Shown: positions 26,481-35,571 of the stretch, in pieces
Position numbering within the stretch: the stretch's first letter is position 1
How the letters are laid out: each line of letters opens with the position of its first letter
The notes under the pieces: generated by a model
The model's input: only the letters and a program-made list of their open reading frames with translations
Told to the model about the DNA's origin: nothing
Databases searched by the model: none
Program-made: the position numbers and the translations under genes
From: Acerihabitans arboris
Lineage (GTDB): Bacteria; Pseudomonadota; Gammaproteobacteria; Enterobacterales; Enterobacteriaceae
DNA: 64,000 bases
Assembly (NCBI RefSeq): GCF_010131535.1
Contig: NZ_WUBS01000002.1
Location: forward strand, 248,001-312,000
Reading direction: 5' to 3'

Positions 26481-28644
26481 TAACGCAAATCAACGGCCGG
26501 TGGTTGACCCTATCGATAGCATGAACGCCGGGCAGCGGCAGGCGGTGGTGACCACCGAAGGCGCGCTGCGGGTAATCGCCGGCGCCGGCACCGGTAAAAC
26601 GCGCACCCTGACCGAGCGTTATTGCTATCTGGTGTCAAGGCTCGGCATCGCGCCGAAAAATATCCTGTGCGTCACCTTCACCAACCGGGCGGCCAACGAA
26701 ATGAAGCGCCGGGTACGGGCGGTGCTGGGCGATCGGGATCTCGGCACCATCTGCACCTTCCACGCCTTCTGCGTGCAGCTGTTGAAAGAAGATATCCATC
26801 TGCTCAACTACCCGCGCAATTTTATTATTCTCGACATGGAGGATCTTAAGCAGATCCTGCTGAAAATTTTTGCCGATATGGGGCTGACGCTGCGCGACAC
26901 CACCGTGAAACGCACCCTGGACGACGTGCTGGAGGCCAGGAAACTGTACGCCACCACCTATATCGACGATATCTACCAGCTAAACAACGAGCAGCTTAAG
27001 GCCCGGTTCGCCGACGCCCGGGATCGCGACGAGGAAATCTTCCTGCGCTACCTGTATGAGCAGAAAAAATGCTTTGGCTGCGATTTCAACGATCTGATTA
27101 ACTTCGCCACCTGGATCCTGGAAAAATTCCCCGCCGTGCGGCAAAAATGGCAGGACCGGATGCAGTATGTGATGGTGGACGAGTTCCAGGATGTCAGCAA
27201 ACGGCGGTACAGGCTGGCCCAACTGCTGGCGGGCAAGCACGGCAATCTGTTTATCGTCGGCGATCCCGATCAGACCATCTACTCCTGGCGCGGGTCCCAT
27301 CTGCGGCTGTTCCTGGATTTTGACCAGGTCTATCCGGGGGCTGAAACCATCGCGCTCGGCACCAACTACCGCTCGACGCCGGAAATCCTGGCCGCCTCCA
27401 ACTGCCTGATTGAAAAAAACCAGGTCAGGTTTCCCAAAACCCTGCACGCCGTAAAAGCCGGCGGCTGGCGGCCGCGTTATTTCCATGCCAAAAGCGATAA
27501 GCTGGAAGCGCAATGGATCGTCGGCGAAATCACCCGATTGCGCAATACCGGCGTCCCGCCGGACCATATCGCCGTACTCTACCGCGCCCATTACCTGACC
27601 CGCGCCCTGGAGGAAAGGTTTATCGAGCGCGGCGTGCCCTACCAGATCTTCAGCGGTATCGAATTTTACGGCCGGCGGGAAATCAAGGATGTGATCTGTT
27701 ATCTGCGCATGGTCACCGCCGGCGACGACGTAGCCTTCCTGCGCACCCTGAACGTGCCGGCGCGCAAGTTTGGCAAAAAGCGGCTGGAGACCCTGGCCGC
27801 CTATGCCGAGGCGCGCAACCTGTCACTGTACCGGGCGCTGAAGGAAAACCTGGATACGGATCTGCTGAAGGGCACCCAGGCCAGACGCTACGTGGACGCT
27901 ATCGAACAGGTGCGGGCGCAGCGCTCTGGATGGTCGCTCGGCAATACGCTGCAAGCCCTGCTGGATTTAAGCGGTTACGAAGCCTTCCTGCGCCTGCAGG
28001 GCGACCAGGAGCGGCTGGATAACGTGGCGGAGCTCAAGCGCGCGGTACAAAACGAAGGCGAGGATGAAGAGGCCACGCTCGAGGACTTCCTGGCGCGGAT
28101 AGCGCTGTTCACCACCCTGGATAACGAAGGCAAAAACGACCGGGTGAAGCTGATGACCATCCATGGCGCCAAGGGCATGGAGTTTCCCTACGTGTTTATC
28201 TGCGGCATGAACGAAGGGGTGTTCCCCGGCCGCAAGATAAGCTCCGCCGAGGAGATGGAGGAGGAGCGGCGGCTGGCCTATGTCGCCATGACCCGGGCCA
28301 TGGACGGGCTGTTTTTAAGCGATTCGGCAGGGGTGGCCAATGACGGTATCTTTAAGTATCCGTCGCGCTTTATCTTTGACGCCGGCAGCGAGAATGTGGC
28401 GTTCGATGTCCCACTGGATCAGGCGCTGCTGGGCGGCATGCAAAACGTGGCCCGGCCCGGCCCGCCGCCGCCCGCCGCCGGCGCGTCCCGCTTCCGGGTG
28501 GGCGATCGGGTGGCGCACGGCGTGTTCGGCGGCGGCACCGTTATCGCGGTGAACGGATATGAAAGCGCCTATTCCATAAAATTCGACGGGCTGCCGACCG
28601 AGCGCAGCATCCAGTTCAGCGCGCCGCTGGCCAAAATGACCTGA
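26458..28644 (+). CDS. UvrD/Rep-family ATP-dependent DNA helicase
   Basis: A 728-residue superfamily 1A helicase with all motifs: Q (MNAGQRQAV), I (AGAGTGKTRTL), Ia (TFTNRAANEM), II (MVDEFQDVS), III (GDPDQTIYSWRGS), IV (GTNYRS), V (TIHGAKGMEFPYVF) and VI (EERRLAYVAMTRA). The last ~45 residues (VAHGVFGGGTVIAVNGYE) look like the Tudor-like tail of UvrD/PcrA. So it should be an active 3'-5' translocase. The start is GTG at 26458, with GAGGAG five bases ahead, 23 bases inside the citrate synthase homologue gene. That overlap implies coupled translation of two proteins with no known link. It is probably an extra paralogue, since uvrD and rep normally sit elsewhere. Confidence 0.93.
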   Translation: MILSPGSDNANQRPVVDPIDSMNAGQRQAVVTTEGALRVIAGAGTGKTRTLTERYCYLVSRLGIAPKNILCVTFTNRAANEMKRRVRAVLGDRDLGTICTFHAFCVQLLKEDIHLLNYPRNFIILDMEDLKQILLKIFADMGLTLRDTTVKRTLDDVLEARKLYATTYIDDIYQLNNEQLKARFADARDRDEEIFLRYLYEQKKCFGCDFNDLINFATWILEKFPAVRQKWQDRMQYVMVDEFQDVSKRRYRLAQLLAGKHGNLFIVGDPDQTIYSWRGSHLRLFLDFDQVYPGAETIALGTNYRSTPEILAASNCLIEKNQVRFPKTLHAVKAGGWRPRYFHAKSDKLEAQWIVGEITRLRNTGVPPDHIAVLYRAHYLTRALEERFIERGVPYQIFSGIEFYGRREIKDVICYLRMVTAGDDVAFLRTLNVPARKFGKKRLETLAAYAEARNLSLYRALKENLDTDLLKGTQARRYVDAIEQVRAQRSGWSLGNTLQALLDLSGYEAFLRLQGDQERLDNVAELKRAVQNEGEDEEATLEDFLARIALFTTLDNEGKNDRVKLMTIHGAKGMEFPYVFICGMNEGVFPGRKISSAEEMEEERRLAYVAMTRAMDGLFLSDSAGVANDGIFKYPSRFIFDAGSENVAFDVPLDQALLGGMQNVARPGPPPPAAGASRFRVGDRVAHGVFGGGTVIAVNGYESAYSIKFDGLPTERSIQFSAPLAKMT

Positions 28645-28806
28645 ACCGACGTGTCTCGCAGCCGAACGGCGCCGGTGCCCGTCGGCCGGCGGACCGGCGC
28701 GGGAATGCGGCTCAATAGGTATTGTCGTCCCCGCCGCGCCGCCACCCGCCACATGATCTAGGCTACACTATGTATAAGTAACACATTTATTACAGAGAGG
28801 AATGCG

Positions 28807-30195
28807 TTGTTGGATTATGCCGGGGAACTTTTCCCCACCAGACAAACCCAGCCGTCAGCCAGCGATCAACAGGTCTGGAACTGGGCGCAAAACGCGACGC
28901 TGGGTTCACGCGCCAGTATCCGCAGGCCGGGCAATGAAGACCAGCTGCGGGAACTGGTCGCCGGGCAGCGCGGAAAAATCAGGGTCATGGGCAGCCGGCT
29001 CTCCACGGGCAGCCTGCTGCGCGCCGACGGACCGCAGGATATCCTGCTGGATACCGGCCGGATGGAGGGATTGATCTCAGCCACCGACGACTCGGCCACC
29101 TTCGCCGCGGCCACCCCGCTGGATCAGGTTTACCGCACGCTGACGGCCATGGGCCGCATGTTGCCCTCCTCACCCGGCGTGATAGCCCTGCAAACCCTGG
29201 CCGGCGCCATCGCCACCGGCACCCATGGCCAGGGACTGCGGCAAAGCTCCATTGCCGATGAGGTACTGCGTATCCGCATGATCCTGGCCGACGGCGGCAT
29301 TGCGGTTTTCGATCGCGACCACGCCTGGTTCGGCGCCGCGCAGCTGGCGCTGGGCGCCTTGGGCGTGGTCACCGAGGTGACGCTCAGGACGGTGCCGACG
29401 ACGCTGTTTACCTGTTTCAAAAGCGCCTGCGCCGCCGGTGAGCTGGAATCCCTGTTGTATGACTGGAACGAAGGATATCCGCTCAGCAAGGCCTGGTGGT
29501 TTCCCGAGGAGGATAAAGTCCACGTCTGGTCCGCCCGGCAGGCCAATGAGGCCGAGGAAAAATCATACCGGGATAACGGCGGCCGGACCGTCGCGTTGTC
29601 CACCGGCGACGAATCCATGAACGCCACGGTTGAACGCACGCTGGGCCATATGCGTGCCGACACTAAAATCCTGGGCAAAGACGGCACGCCGTTTAAAACC
29701 GTCGCGCGCTTCAAGGACTTTTCCGACATCACCGGCGATGTCTACCAGGTGTTTTGCCGGGGCATCGCCACGCCGCAGATCAATATCGAAATCGGCATTC
29801 CCTTCAGCCGCGCCGGCGAGGTGATCCAGAAAATAAAACGCTGGTATGCGCAGACGCACCCCCATATGCACTATCCGGTGATCCTGCGCTGCACCGGCCC
29901 TTCGTCAGCCTGGCTCAGCCCCGCCTATGGGGAAGCCACCTGCTTTTTCGGCTTTGTGGTGTATTACGCCGAGGACGGCACCCTGTCGCGTGACGGCGTG
30001 CATTTTCTCGGCGAGGTCGAGAAATTGCTGGCCCGGGAGGGCGGACGACCGCATTGGGGAAAATATTATAACCGCCATCTTTACCCGTGGCGCGAAATGT
30101 ATCCCCGGTGGGAACACTTTCGCCAGGCGAAAGCCGATCTCGACCCCAAAGGAAAATTCGCCAACGCGTTTATCGCGGATATCTTCAAGTCCTGA
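28807..30195 (+). CDS. FAD-linked oxidoreductase, aldonolactone oxidase family
   Basis: A 462-residue VAO-fold flavoprotein. The FAD domain (~35-210) shows PGVIALQTLAGAIATGTHGQG; the C-terminal ALO domain ends in HWGKYYNRHL...YPRWEHFRQAKADLDPKGKF, diagnostic for D-arabinono/L-gulono-1,4-lactone oxidases and alditol oxidases. The histidine that carries covalent FAD in those enzymes (GSGHS/GTRHS) is Leu65 here (MGSRLSTGS), as in plant L-galactonolactone dehydrogenase, so FAD is probably non-covalent. No signal peptide. The start is TTG at 28807, six bases after GAGAGG; a nearby ATG is in the wrong frame. It lies 162 bases after the helicase and 29 before the glycosyltransferase. Confidence 0.86.
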   Translation: MLDYAGELFPTRQTQPSASDQQVWNWAQNATLGSRASIRRPGNEDQLRELVAGQRGKIRVMGSRLSTGSLLRADGPQDILLDTGRMEGLISATDDSATFAAATPLDQVYRTLTAMGRMLPSSPGVIALQTLAGAIATGTHGQGLRQSSIADEVLRIRMILADGGIAVFDRDHAWFGAAQLALGALGVVTEVTLRTVPTTLFTCFKSACAAGELESLLYDWNEGYPLSKAWWFPEEDKVHVWSARQANEAEEKSYRDNGGRTVALSTGDESMNATVERTLGHMRADTKILGKDGTPFKTVARFKDFSDITGDVYQVFCRGIATPQINIEIGIPFSRAGEVIQKIKRWYAQTHPHMHYPVILRCTGPSSAWLSPAYGEATCFFGFVVYYAEDGTLSRDGVHFLGEVEKLLAREGGRPHWGKYYNRHLYPWREMYPRWEHFRQAKADLDPKGKFANAFIADIFKS

Positions 30196-30224
30196 TGAGC
30201 GTGCTTTGACCGGGAGAGTGACTG

Positions 30225-31070
30225 ATGAAGGCCTGGATTACGTTACTGACCGATCCTGCTTATCTGGCAGGGGTCAGGACGCTGCATCAATCATTAAAAA
30301 ATACGCAAACCCGTTATCCGCTGGTGGTAATGGTTACCGCTGATATCAGTCAGAAAACCCGGGATAGCCTGGCGGCCGGGGGGTGCGACGTACGCGCCAT
30401 TACGCCGCTTAGCCCCAGGGACGGGGTAGCCGGCAACTATGCCTACGCCCGTTTCGCCGAGGTATGGAGCAAGCTGTGCGCCTGGCATCTTACCGACTTC
30501 ACCCGGCTGGTGCTGCTCGACGCCGATATGCTGGCGCTGAAAAACATGGATGAGCTGTTTGACTTGGCCCTGCCCGCCGGCGGCATAGCCGCCTGCCACG
30601 CCTGCCGATGCAATCCCAACCATATCGCCACCTACCCGGCAAGCTGGGTGCCGGAAAACTGTTATTACACCTATTGCCACGGCCAGAACGCCGCGCCGCT
30701 GCCCGGGGAATTTTCGCCCTATTTTAACTCCGGCACTATCGTGTTATCACCGGATGAAAAAACCTATAGCGAACTGGCCGGGCAGTTGGCGCAGATTGAC
30801 GATCTGGCCGGGTTCCCATTCCCGGAGCAGGATTTGCTCAACCGCTATTTCCAGGGACGCTGGCTGGCGCTGCCGTATGGCTATAATGCGTTGAAGACGC
30901 TGTCGGTACAGCATGAGGAAATATGGGATATCAATAAAATCAAAAACCTGCACTATATCCTTACCAAGCCATGGAAATACGCCCCCGACCGGCTCAGCAC
31001 CCGGCGGGATCCCTATTTTCCCCTGATCGCGCTCTGGTGGAATACCTATCGCGCGCTGACGGTGAAATAG
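30225..31070 (+). CDS. Family 8 glycosyltransferase (glycogenin/galactinol synthase-like)
   Basis: A 281-residue soluble GT-A fold glycosyltransferase. The start MKAWITLLTDPAYLAGVRTLHQSL and the metal-binding DxD in LVLLDADMLALKNMDEL (~98-114) are typical of family 8. PYFNSGTIVLSPDE and FPEQDLLNRYFQGRW match the second conserved block. The acceptor is unknown; with the lactone-oxidase-like enzyme beside it, a sugar acid or ascorbate-like acceptor is conceivable but unproven. It converges on the ROK gene with 30 bases between. Confidence 0.87.
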   Translation: MKAWITLLTDPAYLAGVRTLHQSLKNTQTRYPLVVMVTADISQKTRDSLAAGGCDVRAITPLSPRDGVAGNYAYARFAEVWSKLCAWHLTDFTRLVLLDADMLALKNMDELFDLALPAGGIAACHACRCNPNHIATYPASWVPENCYYTYCHGQNAAPLPGEFSPYFNSGTIVLSPDEKTYSELAGQLAQIDDLAGFPFPEQDLLNRYFQGRWLALPYGYNALKTLSVQHEEIWDINKIKNLHYILTKPWKYAPDRLSTRRDPYFPLIALWWNTYRALTVK

Positions 31071-31100
31071 CGTTTGGGTTGGCTATCGGCGCACATCTGA

Positions 31101-32147
31101 TCAACGGGAAACGGCCGCGCCAAACAGCCGCTGGTAATTGGCGCTCTCCAGCGTCATTTCGGCGATGCCTTTCAGATAGTCGTCTTCCATGCCTTCACGG
31201 TAGATGATTTCCGGCAGGTGTTCCCTGGGGATGGCCGCCTGGCACAGCCGCGCGGCGGTGGCCATCGTCTCCGGCCCGATACGCGCGCCGGTTATGGCGA
31301 TGATGCCCGGATTGATAATCGAAATCAGCGAGATGGCGATATCGGCCACGGTGCGCGCCAGCCCGTCGGCGGGCCCGCCGTATCGCGCCCCATCGGCGGC
31401 AACCTCGCCGACGCCGACATGCCAAGGTAAATGGGCAACCTCGCCGGCAAACTGCGTGGCGCCCTCCAGCGCTTTACCCCCCACGATAATACCGCAGCCG
31501 GGACAGTGTTTTTCCGGAAACATCAGGTAAGCGAGCGGCTGGTCTTTGCCCAGGCCCCGGTTTTTATAAAAACCGTAGGCGGTGTAGTTCATATCGTTGC
31601 CGACCTTGGTAAACAGGCCAAACCGGTCCGTGAGGATCCGCTGCAGCGCCACGCCCTCGAAGGCGGGAATATCGCAGGTCAATACTTTACCGCCGACAAT
31701 CACGCCGGGCAGGCCGATGCCGACGGCCTGGATATTGTAGCGGCCGGCGTGTTCGGCGATACAGGCGATAATGCCGCCGGTGTCCGCGACCGCGCCCGGT
31801 TCCTTGCCGGCGCAGACGATATTGCCCCCGGCCGACGTCACCCTATAAGAAATGACGTGGTCGCTGTACACATCGGCGACAAACAGGCTGAGCACATAAA
31901 AAAAGTGTTCGTTATAGACGAAGCGCTGCGCCGGCCGCCCCCCGCTTGACTCTTCCAGCGCCTGCTGCAGCACTTCTCCCGTTGCGCACAGGCCGTTAAG
32001 GATGGTGCCGCAGGTGGCGACGCTTAATCCCGTCGCCTGCGCCACGGCTGATTTGGTGGCCCCGTTCAGCGCCTTTAGCGCTTCAATCACGTGGGCAACA
32101 TTGATCAGCTTGAGCTGCTGAGTGTTGCTGGTAAGGGGATAATCCAT
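31101..32147 (-). CDS. ROK-family transcriptional repressor (Mlc/NagC-like)
   Basis: A 348-residue repressor. Residues ~15-60 form a winged helix (TKSAVAQATGLSVATCGTILNGL); the rest is a ROK sugar-binding domain (VGIGLPGVIVGGKVLTCDIPAFEG, KVGNDMNYTAYGFY, GCGIIVGGKAL, FAGEVAHLPW). The full zinc CxCG motif is missing, with only HCPGCGIIVGG. GAGG five bases ahead supports the ATG at 32147. It sits between the glycosyltransferase (convergent) and an amino-acid ABC operon (same strand), and could regulate either. Confidence 0.87.
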   Translation of the reverse strand: MDYPLTSNTQQLKLINVAHVIEALKALNGATKSAVAQATGLSVATCGTILNGLCATGEVLQQALEESSGGRPAQRFVYNEHFFYVLSLFVADVYSDHVISYRVTSAGGNIVCAGKEPGAVADTGGIIACIAEHAGRYNIQAVGIGLPGVIVGGKVLTCDIPAFEGVALQRILTDRFGLFTKVGNDMNYTAYGFYKNRGLGKDQPLAYLMFPEKHCPGCGIIVGGKALEGATQFAGEVAHLPWHVGVGEVAADGARYGGPADGLARTVADIAISLISIINPGIIAITGARIGPETMATAARLCQAAIPREHLPEIIYREGMEDDYLKGIAEMTLESANYQRLFGAAVSR

Positions 32148-32307
32148 AAGGCCTCATCGCTATCAATCCCAAGATCCCGGCGGGCATACCCTTCCCGGAC
32201 GGCGCCGCGCCCATTGGCCTCCGGATGGAGAACAAGCGCGGTACACCACCATGTTACCGTTATTTGCGCGGTATTAGGGCGGGCAGTTGTTAAAAAAATC
32301 CATCCTT

Positions 32308-33135
32308 TCAACGCTGCCGGTGGCCAGGAGCACCGGTTTCGGGTTCATCAGGCTGCAGCGGACGTTTAAGCCAGGGAGCCAGAAACGTTTTCAGGCGACC
32401 GCTCGCCGGACGGCGAAACAGCCTCAGGGGCGCCCCTTGTTCCACTATGGCGCCGTCGGCCATAAACACCACGTGGGTGGAAATATGGGCGGCAAAGGAC
32501 ATTTCATGGGTGGCCATCACCATGGTAATCCCCTTTTGCGCCAGCGCCCTGATCACCTCCAGCACCTCCTCAACCCGTTCGGGATCGAGGGCGGACGTGG
32601 GTTCATCCAGTAGCAACAGCTCCGGCTCCAGCGCCAGCGCGCGGGCGATGCCGACGCGCTGCTGCTGCCCGCCAGACAGCCTGCCCGGCCAGGCGCCGGC
32701 CTTCCCGCCCATGCCCACCTGCGCCAGGGCGGCGGCGGCGCGGCGGCGGGCCTCCTGGCGCGGCAGCCGTTTGCCCAGGATCAACGGCGCGGCCACGTTC
32801 TCCAGTACCGTCATATGCGGCCACAGGTTAAATTGCTGGAACACCATGGCCAACGGGCGCCGCACCCGGGCGATAAGCGCGGCGCTGTCCCGGTCCCCTG
32901 CCCCCCGGCCCGGCCCGCTGTAGCCCAGCAGGCGCCCCTTGATCAGGATCTCGCCACGATCATAGGCTTCCAGGAAATTCATGCAGCGCAGCGCGGTGGT
33001 TTTACCCGACCCCGACGGCCCGATCAGGGTCACCACTTCCCCGGCATGTACCGCCAGATTGATATCATGCAGTACCGCGTGGCCGCCAAAAGTCTTGCCG
33101 ACGCCGCGCAATTCAAGGATCGGTTGCCCGCCCAT
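32308..33135 (-). CDS. Polar amino-acid ABC importer ATP-binding protein
   Basis: A 275-residue GlnQ/HisP-type ATPase: Walker A GPSGSGKTT, Q-loop MVFQQFNLWPHMTV, signature LSGGQQQR, Walker B LLLLDEPTSALDP and H-loop ATHEMSFA. The frame is open upstream, but GGAGG eight bases before the ATG at 33135, one base after the permease stop, fixes the start. Last gene of a four-gene importer operon. Confidence 0.9.
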   Translation of the reverse strand: MGGQPILELRGVGKTFGGHAVLHDINLAVHAGEVVTLIGPSGSGKTTALRCMNFLEAYDRGEILIKGRLLGYSGPGRGAGDRDSAALIARVRRPLAMVFQQFNLWPHMTVLENVAAPLILGKRLPRQEARRRAAAALAQVGMGGKAGAWPGRLSGGQQQRVGIARALALEPELLLLDEPTSALDPERVEEVLEVIRALAQKGITMVMATHEMSFAAHISTHVVFMADGAIVEQGAPLRLFRRPASGRLKTFLAPWLKRPLQPDEPETGAPGHRQR

Positions 33136-33136
33136 A

Positions 33137-33781
33137 CTAGTGTCCTCCGGATAACCAATTGCGGCCGAGCCAACCAATGCACAGGCTGATCGCCTGCGCC
33201 AGCAGCCAGTAGCTGGCAATAAGCAGCGCATAAGGCAGGATATAGCCATAGGTGCTGGCGACGATCCGCCCGGTGGTCATGGTCAGTTCGGGCACCGTGA
33301 TAATCGACGCCGCCGCGCTTTCCTTCAGGGTTAAAATCGCCTGGTTGCCCAATAGCGGCAGGCTAAAGCGTAACGCCTGGGGGGTCTGGATATGCCAGAA
33401 GCTTTGCCAGGCGGAGATGGCGTGCGCCTGCGCGGCCTCTTTCTGCCCGCGCCCGATGCACAACCACGCGCCGCGGAATATTTCGCCGAAGTAGGCCGCG
33501 CTGTAGAGCGCGAGCGACAGGATGGCGGCCTGCACGGCGCTCAGCGTCAGCCCCAGCGCCGGCAGGCCGAAGTAGATTACCGACAGCTGCGCCAGGTAAG
33601 GCGTGCCGCGTACCAGCCACACATAAGCGCGCCACGGCCAGTACACCAGGGGGCTGCGGCAGCATAGCGCCTGGAACATAAAGCCGCCCACGGCGCCGGC
33701 CGCGGCCGCGCACAGGCTGACGGCCAGGGTCATCCCCATGGCGCGGGCAAAATCAGGCAGGTAAAGCAGCATATCGCTCAC
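33137..33781 (-). CDS. Polar amino-acid ABC importer permease
   Basis: A 214-residue HisQ/GlnP-type permease with about five helices and the RGTPYLAQL motif (~59-67) that marks amino-acid permeases. The EAA-like loop is QKEAAQAHAISAWQSFWHIQTPQ. It overlaps the preceding permease gene by four bases and abuts the ATPase gene. Confidence 0.9.
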   Translation of the reverse strand: MSDMLLYLPDFARAMGMTLAVSLCAAAAGAVGGFMFQALCCRSPLVYWPWRAYVWLVRGTPYLAQLSVIYFGLPALGLTLSAVQAAILSLALYSAAYFGEIFRGAWLCIGRGQKEAAQAHAISAWQSFWHIQTPQALRFSLPLLGNQAILTLKESAAASIITVPELTMTTGRIVASTYGYILPYALLIASYWLLAQAISLCIGWLGRNWLSGGH

Positions 33782-34437
33782 AATGCCTCCTTGCGCCAGC
33801 GTTGTTCGATATGGCGTCCCGCCAGGGCCAGCAGGCTGGTCAGGGCCAGATAGGCCAGGGCGACGGCGAGATAGGCCGACAGCATGTGATAGCTGGAGGA
33901 CGCCAACTGTTGCCCGACCCGCATCAGGTCGGTGATGGCGATCGCCGATACCACCGCAGACGCCTTGATCACATCAATCAGCTCGGAGATCGTCGCCGGC
34001 AGCGTCAGCCTGAGCACCTGCGGGAGACGGATATGCCGGAGCGCCTGCCACGGGCCCAGCCCGCAGGCAACGGCGGCTTCCAGCTGTCCGGCGGGGATGG
34101 CCGCCAGGCCGCCGCGCAGGATCTGCGATTGATAGGCGGCGCTGTTCAGCGCCAGCGCCAGCGCGGCCGCGGCATAAGCGCCGATATCCACGCCCAGCTC
34201 GCAGGGCAGGTAATAGCAAAGCAGCACCTGCGCCAGCACCGGCGTGCCGCGAAACAGGCTGATATAGACGCGGGCAAAGATCCGGCAGGCATACGGGCGG
34301 GCGTCCTGCAGCAGGTGGATGCCGACGCCGGCAAAAAAGCCGCCCGTCATGGCGACCGCGCAGAGCGAGGCGGTGGTCGCCGCCCCCTGGGCCAGCATCG
34401 GCAGCCAGGACACAAACAGTGGCAAAAAGTCGTCCAT
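33778..34437 (-). CDS. Polar amino-acid ABC importer permease
   Basis: A 219-residue second HisM/GlnP-type permease with RGTPVLAQVLLCYYLP (~59-74) and loop GQLEAAVACGLGPWQALRHIRLPQ. Its Ala/Leu-rich helices and length match the partner permease. It lies 12 bases after the binding-protein gene. Confidence 0.9.
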   Translation of the reverse strand: MDDFLPLFVSWLPMLAQGAATTASLCAVAMTGGFFAGVGIHLLQDARPYACRIFARVYISLFRGTPVLAQVLLCYYLPCELGVDIGAYAAAALALALNSAAYQSQILRGGLAAIPAGQLEAAVACGLGPWQALRHIRLPQVLRLTLPATISELIDVIKASAVVSAIAITDLMRVGQQLASSSYHMLSAYLAVALAYLALTSLLALAGRHIEQRWRKEAL

Positions 34438-34449
34438 GTCGGTTTTCCG

Positions 34450-35301
34450 TTACAGCGCCGGCGCCGGCATGGCGTCGTGCGGCAGCGCCGTCTCGGCCCC
34501 AAACCATGTTAACTGCAGCCGTTTCAGGGTGCCGTCGCGGTTAGCCTCGGCGATGCCGTCGCTGAATAGCTGCACCAGGGCGGCGCTGTCCGCGTCCTGG
34601 CGCCCCGCCCAGCCAAAATACGCGGTGGGCCCGAGCATCGGTTGCAGCACGGCAAACACGCCGGGACGGCTTTTGATCAGCGGCCCGAGATTGGCCAGGG
34701 ACTGGGCCACGCCGTCAAGACGCTTATTGGCCAGGTCGGCATAGGCCTCGTCGAAGGCGATATACTGCCGGATCTCCTTGATACCGGGCCTGCCGCCATC
34801 CAGCAGCCGCTGGTTGAACGCCTGCAGCACCCGCAGGTGGGCCGAGCCTGCCAGGGAGCCCACCACCTTGCCGTCCAAATCCTCCAGGGTGGCGAGGGAC
34901 GTGTCGTTCTCACGTTTCAGCAGCGCCACCGTGGCTTCAGCCACCGGAACGGTAAACGCGAAGCGCGCCATGCGCTGCCGGTCCACCATCACCGCGGTGA
35001 TCACCAAATCGAATTTCCTGGCGTCCAGTCCCGCCAGGATCCCCTGGAAGGGCAAGTCCAGCTGTTTAACGCGCACCCCCGGCAGGTGTTTATGGAGGAT
35101 ATGGTTCATCAGATCCACATCATAACCGATAATGTTTCCGTCCCGGACCGTCTCGAAGGGCGCATAACGGGCTTCCGTCGCCACGGTCAGGGTTTTGTCC
35201 GCCCTGATGCGCGCCAGCAGGTCCGCGCCCGGGGCCGGGAGGCTAAATACGCCCGCGGTCAAGAGCGCGGCGGCGCATAAGGTCATGAGGTGTGTTCGCA
35301 A
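34450..35301 (-). CDS. Polar amino-acid ABC importer substrate-binding protein
   Basis: A 283-residue periplasmic family 3 binding protein. The signal peptide MTLCAAALLTAGVFSLPAPGA lies near the N-terminus, then LTVATEARYAPFETVRDGNIIGYDVDLMNHI and GKVVGSLAGSAHL. A TTG at 35301 has GGAGAT at good spacing, whereas the in-frame ATG at 35286 has none, so TTG is preferred. First gene of the operon, divergent from sotB. Ligand is unknown. Confidence 0.88.
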   Translation of the reverse strand: MRTHLMTLCAAALLTAGVFSLPAPGADLLARIRADKTLTVATEARYAPFETVRDGNIIGYDVDLMNHILHKHLPGVRVKQLDLPFQGILAGLDARKFDLVITAVMVDRQRMARFAFTVPVAEATVALLKRENDTSLATLEDLDGKVVGSLAGSAHLRVLQAFNQRLLDGGRPGIKEIRQYIAFDEAYADLANKRLDGVAQSLANLGPLIKSRPGVFAVLQPMLGPTAYFGWAGRQDADSAALVQLFSDGIAEANRDGTLKRLQLTWFGAETALPHDAMPAPAL

Positions 35302-35571
35302 GATTATCTCCGCTCCAAAAACGTTAACGGGCGCGGCGCAGCCCGTGCCAGAAAAATATATTAACTTCCTGTAATTGAATGGTTAATGAATTGGGGGCGT
35401 AAAAAAGACTTTTTTGGCAGATCGACAACTAATGTTAGGCGTTTATCGGCTGTTCATTTTATTATCATTACCGCGCCAGCACGTCGTCTTGCAGAAAGGA
35501 CTGTCGGATTTTTGTGTAACCTTGATTGCACGTTCAACCAATCGATCGTAAATAATAGCCTGCTAATTTCA

